A DNA stretch of 26,713 nt, from positions 1 through 26,713 of the forward strand of contig JBKPSJ010000424.1 of the NCBI GenBank assembly GCA_046765875.1, written 5' to 3'. Source of the DNA: DASRHY01 sp046765875. GTDB taxonomy: Bacteria; Actinomycetota; Actinomycetes; Propionibacteriales; Kribbellaceae. The translations under genes and the position numbers were made by a program. The notes under the pieces are model-generated. The model made no database searches. It was not told where the DNA came from and saw only the letters and a list, made by a program, of their open reading frames with translations. This document shows positions 1-6,773 of this stretch, piece by piece (position 1 is the first letter of the stretch; each line of letters opens with the position of its first letter).

Positions 1-470
1 CCGAACGCCACCGCCGGGTCACCGTCGGACACCAGCCCCGCCTCGAAGTATCCGGGCAGCGTGCCGATCGGACCGACCTGTGGCGCACACGACGGGTCGC
101 TGTTGCCAGGTACGCCGACGCAGTTACGCGCGCTCCAGCCCGTGAACGTGGGCTGCATCCACGTGGTGCCGCTGTTGAACGAGAAGTAGACCCCCGATCC
201 GCCGACTCCGTCTGTGAACGGACAGTCGTTGTCGGGACCTGCGTTACAGGCCTCCATGTCGATGTTGTCGTTCGCGCCCGCCGCCAGCACGCTCGTGTGA
301 TTCGCGTCGATCGCCACCGCAGGCTCGTTCTGCTTGTTCGCCGAGAACGGCGAACTCGGGCTGCCCACGGTGACCAACGTGTCAGGGTTCAGCGCGCTGG
401 CGCTCCCCGCGAGCACCATCAGCACCGCCGACCCGACACCGATGAGCACGACCCGCAACCGACTTCGCAT
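1..470 (-). CDS. Secreted sialidase/BNR-repeat-like protein, N-terminal part
   Basis: The gene runs off the left edge; 156 codons are visible. The ATG at 470 is preceded closely by a strong purine-rich site (AGGAGGAG). The first ~26 residues are a classical Sec signal peptide: MRSRLR, a hydrophobic stretch (VVLIGVGSAVLMVLAG), then a likely cleavage site after SASA. The mature part has phrases such as NEPAVAID, GVYFSFNSGTTW and SDGDPAVAF. These resemble the Asp-box-like blades of exo-alpha-sialidase/BNR-repeat propellers, where the SxDxGxTW-type turn recurs. Four cysteines lie in the visible region (MEAC, NDC, RNC, PSC) and could form disulfides outside the cell. The catalytic portion, if any, lies outside the window, so the substrate cannot be named. 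Export is well supported; the family call is moderate. Confidence 0.8.
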   Translation of the reverse strand, partial: MRSRLRVVLIGVGSAVLMVLAGSASALNPDTLVTVGSPSSPFSANKQNEPAVAIDANHTSVLAAGANDNIDMEACNAGPDNDCPFTDGVGGSGVYFSFNSGTTWMQPTFTGWSARNCVGVPGNSDPSCAPQVGPIGTLPGYFEAGLVSDGDPAVAF

Positions 471-746
471 GGCTCCTCCTCTCGTCCCGAGCGAGGAGCC
501 GATGTGACCCACGCCCACAGGCGAACCTCTCCGACCTGATCCCTCAGGCCCCCGAGCTATGGCTAACATTCGGCACGCAACGCCGATCCGTGCTGGTTGG
601 CAAGACCTCGACACCACGAAAGTTCGGCTACCTCGATCCGGTATCACTGAACGTATCCGTCCGGCTTTGACCGGGCGACCATGCCAGACGGTAGCCACCG
701 CAGGCTGAGTGGAGGCTGAGCAGTTGATGTCACACCGCGGCAAGCG

Positions 747-1244
747 ATGACGCCTGCGAGGCTTCTCAGGATCACCCGGACCGTGAGTCGGTTGTGCCTC
801 GCGATTCTTGTCGGAGTTGCCCTCACGGTGCTCGTCCTCGAACTCGCGCTGCGACGGCTCGATGGGCCCGCGTACGTCACCGTCCGCCATGCCGAGTACG
901 ACTATTTCACCTGGTTCATCGGGGCGCTCTTCGTACCGACAATGATCGCGCTGGTGATGCTGGTCATCGTGGCGTACAAGGCACGCAGCCCGGTGCTGCG
1001 GCCGGCGCTCATCGCGCTTGGCCTGGTCGTACTCGCCATCGCCGTAACGCTGATCGTCAACGGACCGATCAACGTCGAACAGCTGCGATGGAACGCACAG
1101 GCTCCGCCGGTGGACTGGCAGCGCGTCCGTGATCGCTGGCAGGTCGCCCATGCCGTACGGACGCTCGCACTCGTGGTCGCACTAGGATGCCTTACCCTGC
1201 CGCCTCGGCAGGCGTACGCGGCAGAGTCGGCCGGCACTGACTAA
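747..1244 (+). CDS. DUF1772 family integral membrane protein
   Basis: A 165-residue protein with four predicted membrane segments, at about residues 13-33, 55-77, 84-105 and 135-150. Between segments 3 and 4 is the signature of the DUF1772 (anthrone-oxygenase-like) family: NGPINVEQLRWN, then PPVDWQRVRDRW, then a His-Ala-x-Arg (HAVR) that starts the last helix. Length is normal for the family. Members are small membrane proteins of mostly unknown function; some fungal relatives are linked to polyketide oxidation, which does not transfer here. The ATG at 747 has only a weak upstream site (GGCAAGCG). No in-frame earlier start was found in the 30 bases upstream. It stands alone, divergent from the sialidase-like gene. 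Confidence 0.82.
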   Translation: MTPARLLRITRTVSRLCLAILVGVALTVLVLELALRRLDGPAYVTVRHAEYDYFTWFIGALFVPTMIALVMLVIVAYKARSPVLRPALIALGLVVLAIAVTLIVNGPINVEQLRWNAQAPPVDWQRVRDRWQVAHAVRTLALVVALGCLTLPPRQAYAAESAGTD

Positions 1245-1316
1245 AAAATGTCGATCGTGGGTAGGTTCCGGGCGTGTCGCCCCGTGTGAGAACCGCCCCG
1301 AGGATCATCGACGCCG

Positions 1317-1727
1317 ATGTCCCTGTGACGCCTGCCGTTTTCCCTGCGCGTTGAACACACAGTCACCAAACTGGGCGACGAGGTCCGCATCCGCATCCGT
1401 GGCGAACTCGACCTCGCGACACACGGTGATCTCAAGGCCGGGCTGTCCGACATCGAGCTCAACGGCGCGGCGGTGGTACGGCTTCAGCTTTCAAGACTCA
1501 CCTTCTGCGATGCCCGCGGAGGCCGTCTCCTGCTGATGTTCCTCCGCCGAGCCAGTCACCGCGGCCTGCTCGTCAGCGTCGAGGACCCGATACCTGCCGT
1601 ACGCCGAATACTCCTGCTCGTCGCTCCAGACCCCGCCCTGATCATCCGGCCCACCGCCGTAGGAGCGTTCTGCCCTGATCGTTGCTCTTGGCAATCATGC
1701 CCCGGTACGGATCTCAGGACCGGATGA
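1317..1727 (+). pseudogene. STAS-domain anti-sigma-factor antagonist-like, start region interrupted
   Basis: From about 1344 the frame reads LRVEHTVTKLGDEVRIRIRGELDLATHG, then LSRLTFCDARGGRLLLMFLRRA, SHRGLLVSVEDPIPAVRRIL. This is the layout of a SpoIIAA-like STAS domain: a beta strand with GELDL, the D-x-x-G loop, and a final amphipathic helix. No ATG, GTG or TTG occurs in frame between 1329 and 1472. The ATG at 1317 is in the same frame but gives Met-Ser-Leu-TGA (stop at 1326-1328). The gene is therefore either a nonsense-mutated pseudogene or starts at a CTG (1332 or 1344). The usual phosphorylated Ser/Thr of the D-S-x-G loop is absent (DARGG). The tail after 1665 extends past the domain. 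The 3' end overlaps the convergent ackA stop by 14 bases. No anti-sigma kinase gene is near. Confidence 0.5.
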
Positions 1728-2907
1728 CTGTCAGGGTTTCGCGGGCTATCTGCCATTCTTCGTTGGTCGGGACGACGAGCACGGCGACTTCGCTGTCGTC
1801 GGGGGAGATGGCTCGGGCGGCGGCAGACGGTGAGGTGTTGCGGTCGGTGTCGACGGTGATGCCGAGGCGTTCGAGGCCGGCGAGCGATGCGGCGCGAACG
1901 TCGGGGGAGTTCTCGCCGACACCGGCGGTGAAGACGATGGCGTCCACTGAGCCGAGGATGGCGTAATACGCGCCGACGTACTTGCGGATTCGGTGGCAGT
2001 AGACGTCGAAGGCGAGAACGGCGCGCTCGTCGCCGTTGGCTCGGAGTCGTAAGACCTCACGGAAGTCGTTCTCGCCGGTCAGGCCCTTCACGCCCGAGGC
2101 GGAGTTGAGGGCGCGATCGATCTCATCGACCGACATCCCCAGCTCGCGGTTGAGGTACGCCGGAATGGCGGGGTCCAGGTCGCCCGAACGGGTCCCCATC
2201 ACGAGGCCCTCGAGTGGAGTCAGGCCCATCGAGGTCTCGACCGAACGGCCGCCCCGGACGGCAGAGGCCGAGCATCCGTTGCCCAGGTGAAGGACGATGA
2301 CGTTCACCTCCGCCGGATCGCGTCCGAGCAGTCGGGCGGCCGCGTGGGAGACGAACGCGTGCGACGTGCCGTGAAAGCCGTACCGGCGGATCCCGTGCTG
2401 GTCCAGCCAGGCCGACGGGACGGCGTATGTGTAGGCGTGCGGTGGGAGAGTCTGGTGGAACGCCGTGTCGAACACGGCGACCTGCGCCAGGTCGGGAAGG
2501 AGCCGGCGGGCGACGCGGATCCCTTCGAGGTTCGCCGGGTTGTGGAGCGGGGCGAGCGGCACGAGCTCCTCGACCTCGGCGACGAGTTCGTCGTCGATGA
2601 TCGCGGGAGCGCCGAACCGGGAGCCGCCATGGACGACACGGTGACCGACGGCGGCGACCTTGACGTCGGCGAGTGAAGGTCCGTGCGACTCGAAGGCCTC
2701 GATGGCTAGGTGCAGCGCGTCCTCGTGTGACGGGATCTTCCGCGTGGTCTCGGTTTCGCCATCGGGGCCACGGTGGACGTGACGGCCCTGATCCTCGCCG
2801 ATGCGCTCGGCCAGCCCGGAGGCGGCCGGCTCGCCGGTCCGGGCATCGATCAGGCTGTACTTGAGAGACGAGGATCCGGCGTTGATCACGAGAACGTGGT
2901 CGCTCAT
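1714..2907 (-). CDS. ackA: Acetate kinase
   Basis: A 397-residue protein, normal for the family. It transfers phosphate from acetyl phosphate to ADP, yielding acetate and ATP, or the reverse, in the cytosol. Landmarks of the ASKHA fold: VINAGSSSLKY (7-17, phosphate-1 loop, Asn9), HRVVHGG (89-95, Arg90), catalytic Asp147 in FDTAFH, HGTSH (179-183), LGNGCS (208-213), GTRSGD (238-243, Arg240), FTAGVGEN (326-333) and TNEEW near the C-terminus carrying the magnesium-binding Glu. All key residues are present, so the enzyme should be active. Its ATG overlaps the pta stop as ATGA, which indicates translational coupling and one operon. The 3' end meets the STAS ORF tail to tail. Confidence 0.97.
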   Translation of the reverse strand: MSDHVLVINAGSSSLKYSLIDARTGEPAASGLAERIGEDQGRHVHRGPDGETETTRKIPSHEDALHLAIEAFESHGPSLADVKVAAVGHRVVHGGSRFGAPAIIDDELVAEVEELVPLAPLHNPANLEGIRVARRLLPDLAQVAVFDTAFHQTLPPHAYTYAVPSAWLDQHGIRRYGFHGTSHAFVSHAAARLLGRDPAEVNVIVLHLGNGCSASAVRGGRSVETSMGLTPLEGLVMGTRSGDLDPAIPAYLNRELGMSVDEIDRALNSASGVKGLTGENDFREVLRLRANGDERAVLAFDVYCHRIRKYVGAYYAILGSVDAIVFTAGVGENSPDVRAASLAGLERLGITVDTDRNTSPSAAARAISPDDSEVAVLVVPTNEEWQIARETLTVIRS

Positions 2908-4997
2908 CGATGCGTGCTTTCGTTCGGTGTCTGCTGGGCCTGGACGGCGGTGATCGCGACGGTGTTGATGATGTCTCGTACCGTCGCTCCGCGCGACAGG
3001 TCGTTGACCGGCCTGCGGAGGCCCTGCAGGACCGGGCCGACCGCGACGGCGTTCGCCGAACGCTGGACCGCCTTGTACGTGTTGTTGCCCGTGTTGAGAT
3101 CGGGGAAGACGAAGACAGTCGCTCGTCCGGCCACCGGGGAGTCGGGCAGTTTGGTCCTCGCGACGGCTACGTCGATGGCGGCGTCGTACTGGATCGGTCC
3201 GTCGACCGCCAGCTCCGGCGCCCGCTCCCGGATGATGGCCGTTGCCTTGGACACCTTCTCGACGTCGGTTCCCCAGCCGGACGTGCCGGTCGAGTACGAC
3301 AACATCGCGACCCGGGGCTCGATGCCGAAGGCAACAGCAGTCCCGGCGGACGAGATCGCGATGTCAGCGAGTTGCTCGGCGGTGGGATCGGGATTGACAG
3401 CGCAGTCGCCGTACACCAGGACCTGGTCCGGCAGACACATGAAGAACACCGAGGAGACGACGGACACACCTGGCACCGTCCTGACGACCTCGAGTGCCGG
3501 CCGGATGGTGTGTGCTGTCGTGTGGACGGCGCCGGAGACCATCCCGTCGGCCAGGCCGAGCTGGACCATCATCGTGCCGAAGTACGAGACGTCCTTGATC
3601 AATTCGCGGGCCCGGTCCAGATCCACTCCACGATGCTGCCGGAGCCGATGGAGTTCCGTCGCGAGCCGCTCGCCGAGATCGTCGTCATCAGGGTCCACGA
3701 TTCGGGCGCCGGAGACGTCGACGCCGAGCGCGGCTGCCTTCGCGCTGATCGTCACCGGGCTGCCCAGCAGGGTCAGGTCGGCCACTCCCCGGCGGAGCAG
3801 AACGTCCGCGGCTCGCAGGATCCGTTCCTCGGTACCTTCGGGCAGGACGATGTGTTTGCGCTGGGCAACCGCTTCGTCGACCAGCTGATGCTCGAACATC
3901 AATGGCGTCACCGCGCTGCTGCGGGACACCTCCAACTGGTCGAGCAGCGCCTCACCGTCCACGTGCCGGTCGAACAGTGCGAGTGCGGCGTCGACCTTGC
4001 GAGGCGACTCCCGGGTGAGCCGGCCGCGGACGGCGGTCAGGGCGGCCGACGTCGCCTGTGTGTCGAGTGTGGTCTCGAGGATGGGCAAGGTCGCTCCGAC
4101 GCCGTCGATCAGTCGCTTGACCTGGGGCGGGAGGGTGAATCCACCGTTGAGCACGATCGCGGAGATCTGCGGAAAGCCGAGTGAGGCGTGTGCCATCAGC
4201 ACGCCGAGGACCACCTCAGGCCGGTCCGCGGCAGTCACCACCGCCGCTCCGTCGAACAACCGGTCGAGCACGTTCGGCATCGTCATTCCCGCGACGACGA
4301 GACCGGTCACCTCCCGTGACAGCAGTGCGGGGTCGCCGCTGAGAAGCCGGCCGTTCACCGGGGCCATCAGGTCGGCGACGGTCGGCTGACTCAGGAGCGG
4401 ATCTTCCGGGAGGGCGAAGGCCGGCCGGCCGGCATCGGCGAGTGCCGCGACGATGCCGTCGAGTTCGTCCCGGGCGACGCGGTTGGCGATCAGCGCGGCG
4501 AGTGAGCCGTGGTTCGCCCGTAGCTCGCCGATGGCCATGTCGGCGATCGCGCGGAGATCCCGCGGGCTGCGCTCGAATCCGTTCAGCACCAGCAGCACCG
4601 CCGTACCCAGATTGGCGGCGATCTTCGCGTTGTACGAGAACTCGGTCGGCGTCCCGACATCGGTGTAGTCGCTGCCGACGACGAGTACAGCGTCAGCCTG
4701 ATCGGCGACCGGGTGATATCGCCGCACGATCAGGTCCAGCGCGGCATCGGGGTCGGAGTGCACCTCGTCGTAGGTGACACCGGTGCAGTCCTCGTACGCC
4801 AGATCGACCGCGTCGTGGGCCATGAGCAGATCGAGAACGTAGTCACGTCCACCGTGCGTCGCCGCGTCCGGACGAACGATCGGCCGGAACACCGCCACTC
4901 GCTGGACCCGGCGGGACAGCGCCTGAAGCACCCCGAGAGCAACCGTCGACTTCCCCGTCGATCCCTCCACCGATGCGACGTAGACACTGCTCCCCAT
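2904..4997 (-). CDS. pta: Phosphate acetyltransferase, long form with DRTGG domain
   Basis: A 697-residue protein that converts acetyl-CoA plus phosphate to acetyl phosphate plus CoA. It has the three-part long architecture: an N-terminal BioD-like P-loop domain (VASVEGSTGKSTVALG at about 7-22), a central DRTGG domain (about 205-320), and the C-terminal catalytic PTA_PTB domain from about 365. The catalytic part shows HIVLPEGTEERILRA, GLADGMVSGAVHTTAHT, YSTGTSG and FPDLNTGNNTYKA. The ATG at 4997 is preferred because AGGGTGG lies just upstream. A GTG three codons earlier (5006) is in frame but would sit on top of that site. It is the first gene of a two-gene operon with ackA. An imperfectly placed 7-bp hairpin (5052-5070) lies about 55 bases upstream and could be a leader element. 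Confidence 0.96.
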   Translation of the reverse strand: MGSSVYVASVEGSTGKSTVALGVLQALSRRVQRVAVFRPIVRPDAATHGGRDYVLDLLMAHDAVDLAYEDCTGVTYDEVHSDPDAALDLIVRRYHPVADQADAVLVVGSDYTDVGTPTEFSYNAKIAANLGTAVLLVLNGFERSPRDLRAIADMAIGELRANHGSLAALIANRVARDELDGIVAALADAGRPAFALPEDPLLSQPTVADLMAPVNGRLLSGDPALLSREVTGLVVAGMTMPNVLDRLFDGAAVVTAADRPEVVLGVLMAHASLGFPQISAIVLNGGFTLPPQVKRLIDGVGATLPILETTLDTQATSAALTAVRGRLTRESPRKVDAALALFDRHVDGEALLDQLEVSRSSAVTPLMFEHQLVDEAVAQRKHIVLPEGTEERILRAADVLLRRGVADLTLLGSPVTISAKAAALGVDVSGARIVDPDDDDLGERLATELHRLRQHRGVDLDRARELIKDVSYFGTMMVQLGLADGMVSGAVHTTAHTIRPALEVVRTVPGVSVVSSVFFMCLPDQVLVYGDCAVNPDPTAEQLADIAISSAGTAVAFGIEPRVAMLSYSTGTSGWGTDVEKVSKATAIIRERAPELAVDGPIQYDAAIDVAVARTKLPDSPVAGRATVFVFPDLNTGNNTYKAVQRSANAVAVGPVLQGLRRPVNDLSRGATVRDIINTVAITAVQAQQTPNESTHR

Positions 4998-5051
4998 GCC
5001 AGCCACCCTAAGTCACACGCGTCCGCCGACGATCGACCAGCAGGTCGAGAC

Positions 5052-5070
5052 TGCCGAACGCCATTCGGCA
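5052..5070. repeat. Short inverted repeat upstream of pta
   Basis: TGCCGAA (5052-5058) and TTCGGCA (5064-5070) form a perfect 7-bp stem around a 5-base loop. It lies between the hairpin after the M1 peptidase gene and the pta start. It could be an operator, a leader hairpin or a secondary terminator; the sequence does not decide between these. Confidence 0.4.
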
Positions 5071-5091
5071 AAGGGAAACGGGGGAATGGTG

Positions 5092-5129
5092 CTCGCAGAC
5101 CCCCGCCCGTGTTGGCGGGGGTCTGCGAG
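5092..5129 (-). terminator. Strong hairpin terminator after the M1 peptidase gene
   Basis: A perfect 16-bp GC-rich stem (5092-5107 with 5114-5129) closes on the 6-base loop CGTGTT. It begins nine bases after the M1 peptidase stop codon. On the minus strand it is followed by short T-runs (ATT, TTT, TTT) rather than a clean U-tract, as is usual for high-GC terminators. It separates the protease genes from pta-ackA. Confidence 0.8.
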
Positions 5130-5137
5130 GGCAGAAC

Positions 5138-6589
5138 TCAGGAGGGCAGGGGCGGCTTGCCGGTGGAGTAGATCCACGTGTTGAAGAAGTCGGTCAGGTC
5201 CTGGCCGGCCACTTGCGAGGCGAGGGCGGTGAACTGCTCACTGTTGGCGTTGCCGTCCTTGTGCTGTGCGTACCAGGTCCGCATCAGCTCGAAGAACTTG
5301 TCGTCGCCGATCTTCTCCTTCAGGAACTGCAGCACCATGCCGCCGCCGGTGTAGACGCGCTGGTTGAACATGGTGTCGCGCTGCGGGTCGGTGATCTGGA
5401 TGCTCCAGTACGGCCGGTCGACCGGGTCGGGGAACGGCCGGCGGTTGTACTCCAGCCGCGCCCGGGCGGCGGTGCTGCGGACGTTGTTCACCTCGTCCCA
5501 GTACCACTGCCACCAGGTGGCGAAGCTCTCGTTCAGCCAGATGTCCTTCCACCGCTGCACGGTGACCGCATCGCCGAACCACTGGTGAGCCAGCTCGTGC
5601 GCGATGGTCGAGGTGCTGCGGACCGCCGAGTAGACCGGCCTGGTCTGGGTCTCCAGGGAGAACCCGAGCGGCTGGCCCTCAAAGCGCGCGTCGTCCGCGA
5701 TCGCGCCGGTGCTGTCGAAGGGGTACTTGCCGATCTTGTCCGTCCACAGGTCGCTGACCGTGGCCGTGGTGTCGCGGAAGAACTCCACGGCGTTGGGTTG
5801 GGTGTTCAGCAGGACCGGGTCGACTGCGACGAAGTTCTTGATGCCGCCCGGTGTCCGGGTCTCGCTGGTCACCCAGTTGCCGATGTCGATGGTGGACAGG
5901 TAGTTGGCCATCGGCGAGGTCTCGTTCCACAAGAACGTGCTCTTGTCGCCATGGGTGGTCTCGGACAGCAGCTGGCCGTTGGAGATCGCCTTCAGGCCCT
6001 TGGGCACAGTCACGCGGGTCGTGTAGGACGCCTTGTCGCCCGGGTGGTCGTTGAGCGGCCGCCAGGTGGCAGAGGCGTTGGGCTCGGTGCCGATGAACGC
6101 GCCGTCCGGGGTGTGCAGGAAGCCGTACGGGGAGCCGAACACGATCGGCGAGCCCACGATCGTCTTCGGGATGCCGCCGTACTGCACGGTCGTCACGAAG
6201 ACGCTGTTCTCGGGCAGGCCGTGGGGCGGCGTGATGACGATCTCCTGACCGTCCTGGTGGAAGGCGGCGGGCTGGGCGTTGACCGTGACCGAGCTGACCG
6301 TGAGGTCCTTGAGGTCCAGGTCGAACCGGGACAGGTTCTGGGTGGCCTGGGCCCTCATCACCACGGTGCCGTCGAGACGGTCGGTGTCGGGCACATAGCT
6401 GATGTCGAGGTCGTAGTGCAAGGCGTCGTATCCGCCGTTCCCGTCCAGCGGGAAGTACGAGTCGCCGAAGCCGGCGGCACCGGGGGTGAAGTCCACCCCC
6501 GATCCTGCCGCTGACGCCGCGGAGGCCAGCGTGAACACGCCGGTGGCGGCGAGGGCGAGTGGCAGCATGCGCGAGTGACGTAGCGCCAT
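5138..6589 (-). CDS. Secreted M1-family zinc aminopeptidase, short form
   Basis: A 483-residue exported metallopeptidase. The ATG at 6589 is chosen because AAAGGAGAGG lies about eight bases upstream; the frame is open 16 codons further but without such a site. Residues 1-28 form a signal peptide (MALRHSRM, hydrophobic core, ending ASAASAA). The N-terminal beta domain spans about 40-240 and the thermolysin-like domain about 250-465. The zinc site is complete: HELAH at 331-335, then Glu354 in LNESFATW, eighteen residues later. The usual GAMEN exopeptidase motif is replaced by PLGFSLETQ just before the zinc helix. The C-terminal helical domain of classic ~850-residue M1 enzymes is missing, as in other short secreted actinobacterial members. 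It probably trims peptides outside the cell and lies downstream of a co-oriented S8 protease. Confidence 0.93.
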   Translation of the reverse strand: MALRHSRMLPLALAATGVFTLASAASAAGSGVDFTPGAAGFGDSYFPLDGNGGYDALHYDLDISYVPDTDRLDGTVVMRAQATQNLSRFDLDLKDLTVSSVTVNAQPAAFHQDGQEIVITPPHGLPENSVFVTTVQYGGIPKTIVGSPIVFGSPYGFLHTPDGAFIGTEPNASATWRPLNDHPGDKASYTTRVTVPKGLKAISNGQLLSETTHGDKSTFLWNETSPMANYLSTIDIGNWVTSETRTPGGIKNFVAVDPVLLNTQPNAVEFFRDTTATVSDLWTDKIGKYPFDSTGAIADDARFEGQPLGFSLETQTRPVYSAVRSTSTIAHELAHQWFGDAVTVQRWKDIWLNESFATWWQWYWDEVNNVRSTAARARLEYNRRPFPDPVDRPYWSIQITDPQRDTMFNQRVYTGGGMVLQFLKEKIGDDKFFELMRTWYAQHKDGNANSEQFTALASQVAGQDLTDFFNTWIYSTGKPPLPS

Positions 6590-6611
6590 CTTTGAATCCT
6601 CTCCTTTGAGG

Positions 6612-6652
6612 TGATCAGGGGCGGTTGTGATGATCACGTCATGAAGTGATCA
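6612..6652. promoter_or_regulatory. Three TGATCA palindromes upstream of the M1 peptidase gene
   Basis: TGATCA occurs at 6612-6617, 6631-6636 and 6647-6652, with start-to-start distances of 19 and 16 bases. The nearest copy is 23 bases before the M1 start codon. Three copies of one 6-base palindrome in 41 bases of a GC-rich genome are unlikely by chance and suggest a repressor or activator array. No matching regulator is encoded beside it, so the role is inferred from spacing only. Confidence 0.4.
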
Positions 6653-6773
6653 AAGGGGATGTGCCCGACCATTCCGCGTCGCGAAGGGATTGTCGATAGC
6701 GAGTGTTCACCCATTTAGGTCGATCGGTTTGACAGTGGTCGCTTTCGGCGGCGCGCGGTCGTACCCGCCGTGG

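Noticed and set aside
5213..6514. Long plus-strand open frame opposite the M1 peptidase gene
   Set aside because: Arg/Gly/Val-rich composition with no family features; it is a GC-driven shadow of the HELAH-containing frame.
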